Positions 25,471-34,346 are shown, counted from the first letter of the stretch. The stretch is 64,000 nucleotides of DNA from UBA5009 sp038043185 (GCA_038043185.1 JBBTCO010000005.1:1-64000); one strand, 5' to 3'. Translations and numbers: made by a program. The notes: a model not told the origin generated them from the sequence alone.

Positions 25471-25752
25471 CTTACAGTCGAAGCCGTGGTCGACTAACTT
25501 AGTCTTCACCTTTTCAACAAGTCCTGTACAAAAATCCGTCTCGCTTTTTGAACTACTGCCAATCGCCGTCGTAATGCTATCCTTGGTGTAATTGACTTTA
25601 CAACCTGAGCCCTCTTTTACGACCTGCAGCTTTCGTTTCTCTGAAGCACTTGAACAAATGACTTCAGGTGCATTTGTTTTTGTTTCCTCAGATGCTTGTC
25701 CCGGCAAAACTAAAAAGCACAAATAGGTGATCATAAATATTCTAATTTTCAT
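25459..25752 (-). CDS. Small exported cysteine-containing protein
   Basis: 97 residues with a signal peptide (cleavage near G-Q-A-S). The mature part holds four Cys, suggesting two disulfides in the periplasm. I do not recognise the family. Its last residues (E-A-L) and stop codon lie within the arm of the 122-bp repeat, so the C-terminus was probably rewritten by that element. It lies 15 bp after the COG3014-type gene and may belong to the lpoB operon. Confidence 0.6.
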   Translation of the reverse strand: MKIRIFMITYLCFLVLPGQASEETKTNAPEVICSSASEKRKLQVVKEGSGCKVNYTKDSITTAIGSSSKSETDFCTGLVEKVKTKLVDHGFDCKEAL

Positions 25753-25767
25753 ATATTCTCTCTTTCC

Positions 25768-27030
25768 TTATTTTACAGTTCGCCAGTTCACAAATGTTTT
25801 TCGTCCTGCTTTTATTGTTATGGCTCGATTTCCCAATACATCTGCGGTCGCTTGTCCCGCGCTTGTTAAACCTTGCAAACTTAATTTGTAATCGCCAGCT
25901 TTAAGAAAAACTCTCATAATTTGAATCGTCTGAGGTAAAGTCGACCATTGGCGAAGATCGGCGCGATCTGAAACTCTCATAACCACCCAAGCAATAGCAC
26001 CCAGGGCTTCATTTTTCTTTCTAACTTCCTGTGCAGCCAGGTCCTTAGCGACTATTCCCGCAATTCGTCGACCAGCTAAACTCAAGGCATCTTCTTGCAA
26101 AGTCTTTATGGCGGCGCCTTCCGTGTTATAAACAAACTGACTTTCAAAGTTCCCTACTCCCTCGAGAGTCATATGAACTTTTTGAGTAGAAGAATAAACT
26201 GGTTTCAAGATCGGCCAGCGAAAATCAATAGGATTAAAGTTTTTTCTGGGACCCCATCCCTGCTGAACCAGGATAACAAGTTCACCAGAGCTTTTGTCAT
26301 ACCATTCTGGTTTTTCCTTTACCTCAGGAAACTTTTTCTTCCAGCTTTCGTATTCATCCATTCTTCGCGCTTTTTTTGCCGACCGAATTAAATCTTCACG
26401 GATAGGAGTAATCAAAGGATCTAATTTATAAGCTTCTGCATAAGCAATCGCGGCATCATCCCACTTTTGATCAGCTTCCCAAATAAGAGCTGAAAGATAT
26501 TTTGAAAAGGGATTCAATTCAAAAACTTTTTTCTCTTCAGCTCTTAACTTTAAATATTTTTCGTTAATACGACGAGATTCCACCAAGGCATCATCCAACA
26601 TATTCAGTTCTAGATAATTCATTGCTAAATAAGCATTAATAAAAATTTTCTCGAAAGTGTCGCCTTTGTACTGAACCATCTCTTCACTTAAGAGTAAGGA
26701 GCCCGCCACGCGAGAAGCCGAATGAAAATCAAGCTGCTCTGAAAGCTTATCAGCTTGTAGAAAAACCTGATTGCTCTCTTTGTATTGACCGCCCATTTGC
26801 AAAGCGGTTCCGTAATCCAAAAGATAAACTAATTTGTCCCCGTCCGCTTTGTCCGCCAAAGTTTTAAGCTCGGCAATGGCAAGATCCGTTTGCCCGGCCT
26901 GAATGAATTGCCGGGACTTATCAACTTTACCCTGGTAGGTCGCGCAGGAACTGAGGAATAAAAAACAAAAACCCACAATTAAAGTGGGTTTTTGTAATAT
27001 AAAATTGATCCTCAATTTCACTCTTCGCAT
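25768..27030 (-). CDS. COG3014-type TPR lipoprotein linked to LpoB
   Basis: 420 residues. The signal peptide ends with a lipobox L-S-S-C-A. TPR-like helices fill residues 35-230, followed by a beta-rich domain with V-I-L-V-Q-Q-G-W-G-P-R-K, typical of COG3014 proteins found next to lpoB. The role is presumed to be in cell-wall synthesis regulation with LpoB. The gene starts 6 bp after lpoB without a clear ribosome site. A terminator-like hairpin lies inside its signal-peptide codons (26965-26995). Confidence 0.8.
   Translation of the reverse strand: MRRVKLRINFILQKPTLIVGFCFLFLSSCATYQGKVDKSRQFIQAGQTDLAIAELKTLADKADGDKLVYLLDYGTALQMGGQYKESNQVFLQADKLSEQLDFHSASRVAGSLLLSEEMVQYKGDTFEKIFINAYLAMNYLELNMLDDALVESRRINEKYLKLRAEEKKVFELNPFSKYLSALIWEADQKWDDAAIAYAEAYKLDPLITPIREDLIRSAKKARRMDEYESWKKKFPEVKEKPEWYDKSSGELVILVQQGWGPRKNFNPIDFRWPILKPVYSSTQKVHMTLEGVGNFESQFVYNTEGAAIKTLQEDALSLAGRRIAGIVAKDLAAQEVRKKNEALGAIAWVVMRVSDRADLRQWSTLPQTIQIMRVFLKAGDYKLSLQGLTSAGQATADVLGNRAITIKAGRKTFVNWRTVK
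26959..26995 (-). terminator. Terminator-like hairpin inside signal-peptide codons after lpoB
   Basis: A perfect 12-bp stem (26965-26976 with 26984-26995, 7-base loop) is followed on the minus strand by a T-rich tract. It is placed 40-70 bp after the lpoB stop but within the 5' coding part of the next gene, so it could terminate part of the lpoB transcripts. Confidence 0.5.
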
Positions 27031-27036
27031 CTGAAA

Positions 27037-27630
27037 TTACAGACCAATGGATTTTTTTCTGAATTGTTTTCGAATTTGTTTATGATCAGACCAGGAAATC
27101 ACGCCTGACTTAAGATTTGTCATGTTTAATACAAGTTTGTAATAAACAGTTTTATCTTTTCCAACCTCTTGAACAATTGAATCGAGTCGACCATTAATGA
27201 TGTAATCGGCTCCCGTTTGTCCGCCTGGTCCCTTTTTGCTTTCTCCTGCGACCATGCCCGAGTTTTGGTAATTGTATTCGTCAGAAATATCAGTGCGAGC
27301 TTCTTTATCAATAAAGGCCACTTTTCCGCCTCTCATCAATTCGACGCGAACCATATCCATGATATTTTGGGTATCGATGTGTTCACTGGTTTTATTTTGC
27401 AACTGAGTCACCATAACCACTGGAGGTCGTTTCGCGACAGAGATCGTGGGATGAGCAACTAAATTTCCGACTAAATCAGCCACTGCTTTTTGCATATCTG
27501 TTTCTGACCAAGAATCGTTCATTAAGTTTTCACGATTTACATCTTGATCATAATTTCCTTTCACAAAAGCTTTAGGTCCGCAATTCACTAGGGTTAATAA
27601 AATTGTTGATAATAATAAAAATTTCTTCAT
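27037..27630 (-). CDS. lpoB: LpoB-family penicillin-binding protein activator
   Basis: 197 residues. The signal peptide has a lipobox L-V-N-C-G. The LpoB domain is shown by V-V-M-V-T-Q-L-Q-N-K-T-S-E-H-I-D-T then V-E-L-M-R-G-G-K-V-A-F-I-D. LpoB-type outer-membrane lipoproteins reach through the wall to activate a class A penicillin-binding protein. The COG3014 lipoprotein follows, a common arrangement. GGAGG stands just before the start. Confidence 0.88.
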   Translation of the reverse strand: MKKFLLLSTILLTLVNCGPKAFVKGNYDQDVNRENLMNDSWSETDMQKAVADLVGNLVAHPTISVAKRPPVVMVTQLQNKTSEHIDTQNIMDMVRVELMRGGKVAFIDKEARTDISDEYNYQNSGMVAGESKKGPGGQTGADYIINGRLDSIVQEVGKDKTVYYKLVLNMTNLKSGVISWSDHKQIRKQFRKKSIGL

Positions 27631-27695
27631 TCGTGTCCTCCGATTAAGATCCTTGAGAGTTTATTCCGAAGAAAATCGAACGGCAAGCAATCTCG

Positions 27696-28172
27696 GTGTG
27701 GCGCTTGTTGCAGATTAAGATGTTCCAAAATTTTGCAAGGCCTAGGTCCGTGAGTTATATCAGATACAGCAGCAAAGTATGGATGGTGTTAAAAGACCAC
27801 ATCTCTTTTCAGCAAGAAGAAGTGTGGTGCCTGGCGCTGAATTCCGAATGTCGTTTGTTGGGAAAACGAATGATTGCTCGCGGCACTGTGAACAGCTGCC
27901 CTATCCACGCCCGAGAACTTTTTCGCTATTTAATTACAATGAACGCCAGCCAATTTATCCTGGCCCACAGTCATCCATCCATGAACTCAACCCCGTCCCC
28001 GCAGGATTTTGCTATTACCAATCGCTTGGTATTAATTGCTGCAATTATGGAAATTCCGCTAATTGATCACTTAATAATGAGCGAAAACAGTTATTTTAGT
28101 TTCACGGAAAGCGCTCTTTTGAAAAAAATAAACTCATTTGAAAATTCAATGGGGGGATTGAGTAGCGCTTGA
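27696..28172 (+). CDS. Stand-alone RadC-like JAMM/MPN domain protein
   Basis: 158 residues from GTG at 27696, or 150 from ATG at 27720. The sequence matches only the C-terminal JAB domain of RadC: A-R-G-T-V-N-S-C-P-I-H-A-R-E, then the zinc motif H-S-H-P with S-P-Q-D downstream. The N-terminal helix-hairpin-helix domain of RadC is missing. The metal-binding residues are intact, so a hydrolytic JAMM activity is possible; RadC's role is itself not settled. It ends convergently with the next gene, overlapping by 27 bp. Confidence 0.82.
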   Translation: MWRLLQIKMFQNFARPRSVSYIRYSSKVWMVLKDHISFQQEEVWCLALNSECRLLGKRMIARGTVNSCPIHARELFRYLITMNASQFILAHSHPSMNSTPSPQDFAITNRLVLIAAIMEIPLIDHLIMSENSYFSFTESALLKKINSFENSMGGLSSA

Positions 28173-28769
28173 AGATGCGGCAGGATCTCGGAATAACTGT
28201 GGTCGATCGTCTTTTTTAATTTTTTTCGCCTTAATAATTTTGAATTCAGCATTCAAACGAATTTCCCACCCATCTTTCTTCGCCTTTTCAATAAAACGTT
28301 GTGCATAAGCTTGGCGGTAAGACAGGTTATACTCATTCCATTTTTGCTGATCATAAAGCTGTGCTTGCACGATATCTTTAGGATTCTTTGGTATTTCCGG
28401 AATCTTTTTTTCTTTGCCTAATGTCGCAGTCAGTTCTTTGATTCTTGGGTCTTCTTTAAAATCAAGACTTTGACTAGAGGCCTCGTATGCAGAAGTTCCT
28501 CCGTTTAAATCGGGCATTTTTGTGTAGTTTTCAATTTGAGCATTTAATTTTTGTGATTCAATTTTTTGTGAGGTTTTACGTAAGTGTTTATTAACCGCAG
28601 CTTCATTATTCAATACGGAAATTCTTTCGTCTTCATCATTGATCTCGGGTTCTTCCCAAATAGCAAACCAAGCTATTCCAATTGCGGAAACTAACAACAT
28701 TATTGATAACAAAAGTTTTTTATTATCGAATTCCTTTTCTTGAAGTCTATTTAAATTTTTCCTGCTCAT
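28146..28769 (-). CDS. Single-pass membrane protein of unknown function
   Basis: 207 residues: a short cytoplasmic N-terminus, a membrane helix at about 18-37, then a charged, probably helical periplasmic part with high Lys/Glu content. A C-terminal block K-K-D-G-W-E-I-R-L-N-A-E-F-K-I may form strands. No family recognised. It overlaps the RadC-like gene tail to tail. Confidence 0.6.
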   Translation of the reverse strand: MSRKNLNRLQEKEFDNKKLLLSIMLLVSAIGIAWFAIWEEPEINDEDERISVLNNEAAVNKHLRKTSQKIESQKLNAQIENYTKMPDLNGGTSAYEASSQSLDFKEDPRIKELTATLGKEKKIPEIPKNPKDIVQAQLYDQQKWNEYNLSYRQAYAQRFIEKAKKDGWEIRLNAEFKIIKAKKIKKDDRPQLFRDPAASSSATQSPH

Positions 28770-28872
28770 AGGTCATTCTCTCATATATTTATGACACTGT
28801 CCCAGAATATGGATCGGCGAGACCTTGAGTTTTATTTAGGTGTTTCAAAATGAGACATCTTCGAGACGCTCT

Positions 28873-30822
28873 CTAGGTTAAACTGGTAATAGTCGGAGGT
28901 TGTACAGGCAAAAGGACAACGAACTCGGTGCCCACGCCAACCTCGCTGCGCACTTGAATATCGCCACCATGGTTGTGGATAATTCCGTAAGTGATGCTCA
29001 GGCCCAGGCCGGTGCCTTGTCCCACTTCTTTCGTGGTAAAAAATGGATCGAAAATTTTATCTAGAACTTGGCTGGGTATCCCTTTGCCACTGTCTTGCAA
29101 AGAAATTTTCACCATAGTCGTTTTCGTTTTTACATCCTTGATCGAAACCGTTGAAATCCAAATGCTGCCATTTCCTTCGATCGATTGTAAAGCATTGCTC
29201 AGTATGTTCATGAAAACTTGATTAATTTGTGTGGCATAACCGTTAATTCGTGGGATGGGTTCATAATTTTTATGAACTTGAATGCGATTTTTAATTTCAC
29301 CTTGCAATAAATCCAGGGTTGTTTCCAAAGATTCAATAATATCGATTTCTTTAAGCTTGGCCTCTTCGAGCCTTGAAAAATTCCTGAGTCCTAAAACAAT
29401 GTCTCGGGTTCGACGCGCGCCCTCTTGGCAAGAGGCCACAAGCTTAGGCAGATCTTCTTTAATGTAACTGTATTCGAATTCTTCTTTAAATTTTTTAAGT
29501 TTGGCGGGATCACTTTCTGCCATTTCGATCAATTGCATTAGTTTTTCAGCATAATCTTTTAAATGAATCATATTGCTGTAAATGAAACTGATCGGATTAT
29601 TTAATTCGTGCGCAACTCCTGCAACCAGTTGTCCTAAGCTGACCATTTTTGCCGAATGAATTAATTTTGTTTGGGTCTCGGTCAACTCTTTATTTGAACT
29701 TTCTAATTCCGATATTTTTTTTCTTAAATCTGTCCTTGCCTGTGAAATTTTTAGACTCATTTGATTGAAGCTCTCGGTTAACAAACCAATCTCAGTGTCA
29801 TTTTTCACCGAAATCGTTACGGCTTGTTCTTGAGACTCGAAGGATTGCAAAGCGTCTACAAGTTCATTGATCGGCTTTAAAAACCAAGAGCTGCTCACCA
29901 AGATTGTTATCACCAGCAAAATGACGACAGCGCCAACAATGGTAACAAAGGCAAATTTGATATTTTTTAAAACAGACTTAGCATCGGCCTTAGAGGCTCC
30001 GAGGGCCACATAAAAACGGCTGTCCCCCCAGTCCGCAGGATTAATCACAAACCCATAGGGCGTATTGCGAAGCTGTATTTCAAAAAGATTCTCGCGAGGG
30101 TTATCAACAAGGTATTTTTTAAAAAATTCTTTATTAAAGTTCAAAAGGTCAGGCGAACTTGCTGCCACAACTTGGCCAGTTTCTTTGAGCAGCATAAGTT
30201 CAAGTTTCAATCGCGCCCGCAAGCGATTCAAAAAATATTTATCCAAGTCAAGAGCTTGCTCAAGATATCCGATGGTTTTTCCATTTGTGTTTGTAATTTT
30301 AGAAATTGATAACAAAGACATCTTTTGATTTTCATCGTATCGAATAACTCCCACTTCTTTTTTTGCTTTCAGTCCGCCTAAAAGTTTATCAGTTAAAAAA
30401 ACGGCGTCCTGGATCGGAACAAAATTCCGAACTTCCCCTTTTTCATCTTTAAACACGGAAAGCATCAACCGAGCTTCGCGATTGTATAAAGTCAGGCTAG
30501 CCGAAAATTCATTTCTAACCCAATCACTCATCTGAGCTCTAAGCGCGCCAGCATCATTTGTTGAAATATTATAAATAAAATGAGGATCTCTGAGATACTT
30601 TTCTTTTCGTTGCTGAAGTCCAACACGAAAGTCTGATAAAATAATTGCGATCTCGCGCGAGTTTCCACTCAATCGCAATGACAGTTCTTTATCTATGGCC
30701 ACTTCATATTTTGAAAGTGAATACCAAGTAACGAATCCCAATGGAACTATTGAAAATAATAAAAACCACACAACCAAAACTGTTCTTAACGAGCGGCGAG
30801 GTTTTTTCTGATTTAATTTCAC
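28873..30822 (-). CDS. Membrane sensor histidine kinase with Cache-like sensor and HAMP
   Basis: 649 residues. Membrane helices at about 14-34 and 288-311 flank a 250-residue extracytoplasmic sensor of double-Cache type. A HAMP linker follows (about 312-365), then a coiled coil and the kinase core with His405 in A-H-E-L-N-N-P-I-S-F, N-I-L-S-N-A-L-Q-S-I, D-S-G-K-G-I and G-T-G-L-G-L-S. It is the last gene of mreB-sigma-anti-sigma-kinase: its ATG overlaps the anti-sigma-like gene by 4 bp (ATGA). No response regulator is adjacent. Confidence 0.88.
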   Translation of the reverse strand: MKLNQKKPRRSLRTVLVVWFLLFSIVPLGFVTWYSLSKYEVAIDKELSLRLSGNSREIAIILSDFRVGLQQRKEKYLRDPHFIYNISTNDAGALRAQMSDWVRNEFSASLTLYNREARLMLSVFKDEKGEVRNFVPIQDAVFLTDKLLGGLKAKKEVGVIRYDENQKMSLLSISKITNTNGKTIGYLEQALDLDKYFLNRLRARLKLELMLLKETGQVVAASSPDLLNFNKEFFKKYLVDNPRENLFEIQLRNTPYGFVINPADWGDSRFYVALGASKADAKSVLKNIKFAFVTIVGAVVILLVITILVSSSWFLKPINELVDALQSFESQEQAVTISVKNDTEIGLLTESFNQMSLKISQARTDLRKKISELESSNKELTETQTKLIHSAKMVSLGQLVAGVAHELNNPISFIYSNMIHLKDYAEKLMQLIEMAESDPAKLKKFKEEFEYSYIKEDLPKLVASCQEGARRTRDIVLGLRNFSRLEEAKLKEIDIIESLETTLDLLQGEIKNRIQVHKNYEPIPRINGYATQINQVFMNILSNALQSIEGNGSIWISTVSIKDVKTKTTMVKISLQDSGKGIPSQVLDKIFDPFFTTKEVGQGTGLGLSITYGIIHNHGGDIQVRSEVGVGTEFVVLLPVQPPTITSLT

Positions 30823-31793
30823 TGTTTCTTTTCATCAACGGTAATGATCAAACGAATAATTCCGTCTGGCATAATACGAGGATGTTTTTCCTTCGTAAGT
30901 TCGGTCGTAGCGTATTCAGATAGAAACTCAACCAGTTCTTCATATTTTGCTTCAGGAAAAGTAAAATGATAATAATAAGTGGTATCGCTTTTTTTCCAAC
31001 CAATATCCACTTCGCCCGCTTTGCGTCCCCCAAGCTCAATTATCTTTTCCGTAATTTTTGGAGAATTCATTTCAACATTGGTCACATCAAGCTGACCTCG
31101 GTAAAGAAAGCCCGTTGAAAGAGCCTTTTTTTCTGGATCATCAGATGATGCTTTTTCGCTGTCTTCAGCAACTTCTGGTATAATTTCTTTTTTTGCTGGT
31201 GTCTGGATTTTTTTATCTTTTTCAATTAAGGCCACCGCCACTGGTTCTGCTTTTGGAGCAGCCCCCGGTTCAGCTTTTTTTTCATCATCTTGAAATTGTG
31301 GAACTTCCGTTTTTTCAACTTGAGCTAAATTTATATTCTTTCCCACAGAAGGGTCGCGATTAATTTCAGCCAAAATAACTTCTTTATCCTTGGGAAATAA
31401 AGTCATTTTTAAAGCTTGGTCCCAAGGAACCACTACAAGAAAAACAATAACCCCTAATAAGACCACCAAAGCTTCGATGGACCATTTCACACTGGATGGC
31501 CATTTTTCGAATTGAGTTTTTTTCAACATTGAAGAAATGTAACTTGAAGACTCATTCATTTCTGCCAACAGTTCTTGATCGATTTCTACGCGGTTGATTC
31601 TTTCAACATAGCCAAGAGCTTTTTTCATATTGGATAAAGTTTTTTGATTTTCTTCATCGTCTTTTAATTCCAACTCGACAGCTGTTTTTCGCTCGGGATC
31701 AAGGCGATTCATTAAATAATCATAAAGCATTTCATGAGCTAAAAACTTTGAAACTTTTCTTTTTTTATGAGGCGATAAGGGTGTATCCATCAT
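30819..31793 (-). CDS. Membrane anti-sigma-like protein with DUF4349-like periplasmic domain
   Basis: 324 residues. The N-terminal cytoplasmic part (H-E-M-L-Y-D-Y-L-M-N-R-L-D-P-E-R) resembles anti-sigma zinc-finger domains but lacks the Cys pair. A membrane helix lies at about 105-125. A long Lys/Glu/Pro/Ala-rich linker leads to a C-terminal domain with Y-R-G-Q-L-D-V-T-N-V and G-G-R-K-A-G-E-V that looks like DUF4349. ATGA overlaps on both sides tie it to the sigma-like gene and the kinase gene. An anti-sigma role is inferred from position and layout. Confidence 0.65.
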   Translation of the reverse strand: MMDTPLSPHKKRKVSKFLAHEMLYDYLMNRLDPERKTAVELELKDDEENQKTLSNMKKALGYVERINRVEIDQELLAEMNESSSYISSMLKKTQFEKWPSSVKWSIEALVVLLGVIVFLVVVPWDQALKMTLFPKDKEVILAEINRDPSVGKNINLAQVEKTEVPQFQDDEKKAEPGAAPKAEPVAVALIEKDKKIQTPAKKEIIPEVAEDSEKASSDDPEKKALSTGFLYRGQLDVTNVEMNSPKITEKIIELGGRKAGEVDIGWKKSDTTYYYHFTFPEAKYEELVEFLSEYATTELTKEKHPRIMPDGIIRLIITVDEKKQ

Positions 31794-32221
31794 ACATAAG
31801 TCCCTAGTTTTTTAAGAGCATGCCCTAATCGATAACGAATCGTTCCCGGCGTCATTTCCAAGCCATTGGCAATTTCATCATCAGAGTATTTTAAAAAGAG
31901 AGCCCAAATGGAAACGATAAATTCATCGTGAATGGCATTTTTCTGATATTCCATCCATGGCCCAAAATTAATATCATGGGGCCAAGTCCATCCCATTTGT
32001 TTAGTGATTTGGGGTCGGCCCCGTTGAATTTTAGATTTCAACTTTTTCCATATTTTATAAGTTGCACGGACCACAAGGATTTGAACTTTTTCTGTGGGGT
32101 GTTTTCTTTTAAGTTCATAAAATTCATCGACGGCACGGGAAGAAAAGTCGTAGGCTTTTTCTTCGTCTAAAAGACAAAAGAAAAAAAATAAGGCTATGTC
32201 TCGAACCGCTAACTCGTCCAT
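31790..32221 (-). CDS. Short ECF-like sigma factor
   Basis: 143 residues, shorter than ordinary ECF sigma factors (about 180). The C-terminal helix-turn-helix is clear: F-L-K-Y-S-D-D-E-I-A-N-G-L-E-M-T-P-G-T-I is typical of sigma region 4. The N-terminal half could be a degenerate region 2. It overlaps the next gene by ATGA and lies 10 bp after mreB. Likely target: envelope genes, by position. Confidence 0.65.
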   Translation of the reverse strand: MDELAVRDIALFFFFCLLDEEKAYDFSSRAVDEFYELKRKHPTEKVQILVVRATYKIWKKLKSKIQRGRPQITKQMGWTWPHDINFGPWMEYQKNAIHDEFIVSIWALFLKYSDDEIANGLEMTPGTIRYRLGHALKKLGTYV

Positions 32222-32231
32222 GAACTCCCGA

Positions 32232-33269
32232 TTAATCGACGGTAAGTTGTCTAAGCAGTTCTAAATTATCTAAAACTTTTCCAGAACCTAAAACAACACA
32301 ACTCAATGGATCTTCTGCGATAGAAACGGGCAAGCCCGTGCGTTCACGCAACAAAACATCCAGATTGGCCAACAGTGCACCGCCGCCAGTCAAGACAATA
32401 CCGTTATCAACGATGTCAGAAGCTAATTCGGGCGGAGTTTTTTCCAGAGCTGTTCTGACCGCATCAACCACTTCAGATAAAGGATCCATCAAAGCATCAT
32501 TAACTTGAGAGCTTGTGATTTCGATTGTTTTTGGCGCCCCGGCCACAAGATCACGACCTTTGATCTCCATGGTTTTTTCCTCTTCGAAAGGATAGGCATT
32601 ACCGATTTGAATTTTAATATTTTCTGCAGTTCGTTCACCGATCAACAAATTAAATTGTCGGCGCACATAATTCACAATGGCTTCGTCGAATTTATCTCCG
32701 GCCACTTTGATTGATTTACAATAAACGATACCGCCCAAAGAAATAACCGCGACACCCGTTGTACCGCCTCCCATATCAACAACCATATTTCCACTGGGCT
32801 CGGTGATAGGAAGACCCGCGCCAATTGCAGCCGCCATCGGTTCTTCAATAAGATAAACTTCCCGGGCACCGGCAGATTGAGCAGCCTCACGAACAGCGCG
32901 TTTTTCCACCTGAGTGATTCCGTAAGGAACACAAATAATAATTCTTGGACGAATAAAACTTTTTTTCTCGCCCATCGATTTTGCGATAAAATATTTCAAC
33001 ATAGATTGAGTCACTTCGAAGTCGGCAATAACACCATCTTTGATTGGTCGAATCGCAACGATGCTGCCAGGAGTTCTTCCCAACATATCTTTGGCTTCTT
33101 TACCAACAGCTAACACACGATTTTGCAGACCTCGAAAATTTTTATGAACGGCAACAACGGACGGCTCATCCAGAATAATTCCACGTCCTTTAACATAAAC
33201 TAGTGTATTGGCAGTTCCCAAATCAATGGCGATATCATTTGAAAAATAATCAGTGAATTTATCTAACAT
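32232..33269 (-). CDS. mreB: Rod shape-determining actin homolog MreB
   Basis: About 345 residues from the ATG at 33269; GGAG lies 5 bases before it, while the in-frame GTG at 33275 is less favoured. Actin-type phosphate motifs are visible: I-D-L-G-T-A-N-T near the N-terminus and V-D-M-G-G-G-T-T-G-V-A-V. MreB filaments guide cell-wall synthesis in rods. The usual mreC/mreD partners do not follow; instead a sigma-like, anti-sigma-like and kinase gene series follows at 10 bp and ATGA spacing. Confidence 0.95.
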   Translation of the reverse strand: MLDKFTDYFSNDIAIDLGTANTLVYVKGRGIILDEPSVVAVHKNFRGLQNRVLAVGKEAKDMLGRTPGSIVAIRPIKDGVIADFEVTQSMLKYFIAKSMGEKKSFIRPRIIICVPYGITQVEKRAVREAAQSAGAREVYLIEEPMAAAIGAGLPITEPSGNMVVDMGGGTTGVAVISLGGIVYCKSIKVAGDKFDEAIVNYVRRQFNLLIGERTAENIKIQIGNAYPFEEEKTMEIKGRDLVAGAPKTIEITSSQVNDALMDPLSEVVDAVRTALEKTPPELASDIVDNGIVLTGGGALLANLDVLLRERTGLPVSIAEDPLSCVVLGSGKVLDNLELLRQLTVD

Positions 33270-33276
33270 TCCCACT

Positions 33277-33314
33277 CCGACTCCCTATGTATTTCCCCAG
33301 TCTAGAGGAGTCGG
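33277..33314 (-). promoter_or_regulatory. Stem-loop in the mreB leader overlapping the ribosome site
   Basis: CCGACTCC at 33277-33284 is perfectly complementary to 33307-33314, with a 22-base loop. On the minus strand the proximal arm contains GGAG and part of the second GGAG that serves the mreB ATG seven bases downstream. Confidence 0.45.
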
Positions 33315-33353
33315 AAATAGAGAGTCAATGCACAGATTTGACGATGTTTTTTC

Positions 33354-34226
33354 TTATTTCTTGTGCGTAGCGTTGCTTGGCTCTGATGCAACACAGTCCA
33401 CTGCTGAAGTTACCGCAGATGGAGTTCCATGTCGCACTGAAAATGTGTCTCCAAATGGCACAGAAAGTTTAATAGAGCGATTCTGATTTGACTTATCAAT
33501 TGATAAAACTAAGCGTCCAAGGTCACTTGATTTATCCACTTCAAGTTTAAGAATTTTTGCAGGATCAATGAATTGGGCTTTGCTGTTAATTTTAAAATCG
33601 GTCACTTCTGCTGGAGCCGCTGCCTGAGCTTGCGACATGCGGCAGGCATAAGTCGATTTTGACCGACCAGTACCCAAGAGCTCAACAACATTGCAATCTA
33701 CGTTAAGTCCTTCTTCTCGTTGAGTGTTAGTCATATCTAATTTAACATTGGAATCTAATCCTGCTCGGATCGTTGTAGACGCATTTCCCGGTCCACCGGT
33801 TACATTCAGCTCTAAGTATCCTATTGCTGTAAGAGTTCCATTTGCGTCAAATGTGTCTGGCTGAACATTGAATGTCACTTTCCCTAATGAAGTCTCGTAA
33901 GGATTTAAAATTGGAAATGTAGCTGCTTTCGATGTATCCCAAGTTTGTCTTAAATCAAAAGCTTGCGCTCCTAATAATCCTGATCGGCCTGAAGAATCTA
34001 CAGCTGCTGCAATACAAATTACGTTTGCCATCTCTCCAACCGGAGGTCGACGAGAGTTTTGACTATTCCCAATAATATTTGGAAATGCTGAAGGAGGTGG
34101 AGGAACGATCACTGGTCCCACAACTGGTTGAGGACTGTTGTTATCGCTTTTTTTATTACAAGCAACTAGTGCTGCAGTTATTGAAACAGCGATGCCTAAA
34201 CCCATAATCAATTTAAAAGATTTCAT
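33354..34226 (-). CDS. Lipoprotein of unknown function
   Basis: 290 residues. The signal peptide is followed by a lipobox-like A-L-V-A-C-N, then a Pro-rich linker (V-V-G-P-V-I-V-P-P-P-P) and a soluble domain with Thr, Asn and Gly-rich strands. Four Cys are spaced in the mature part. No family recognised. It is the third in a series of exported proteins read leftwards and separated from the next by 120 bp holding a stem-loop. Confidence 0.65.
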   Translation of the reverse strand: MKSFKLIMGLGIAVSITAALVACNKKSDNNSPQPVVGPVIVPPPPSAFPNIIGNSQNSRRPPVGEMANVICIAAAVDSSGRSGLLGAQAFDLRQTWDTSKAATFPILNPYETSLGKVTFNVQPDTFDANGTLTAIGYLELNVTGGPGNASTTIRAGLDSNVKLDMTNTQREEGLNVDCNVVELLGTGRSKSTYACRMSQAQAAAPAEVTDFKINSKAQFIDPAKILKLEVDKSSDLGRLVLSIDKSNQNRSIKLSVPFGDTFSVRHGTPSAVTSAVDCVASEPSNATHKK

Positions 34227-34302
34227 ACAAACTCCTCATTCCCAAGGGTATTTCAATACTTATGCCTAAGTTTGGGCTGTGGAGATGGCTTAATTTTGAC
34301 CT

Positions 34303-34322
34303 GAGAGCCTCTGTAGGCTCTC
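34303..34322 (-). terminator. Stem-loop after the exported-protein pair
   Basis: GAGAGCCT (34303-34310) pairs with AGGCTCTC (34315-34322) around a 4-base loop; an alternative stem uses 34316-34327. No T run follows on the minus strand. It lies 25 bp past a stop codon. Confidence 0.45.
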
Positions 34323-34346
34323 GAGCCAAAATTTGTCAGACAATGA

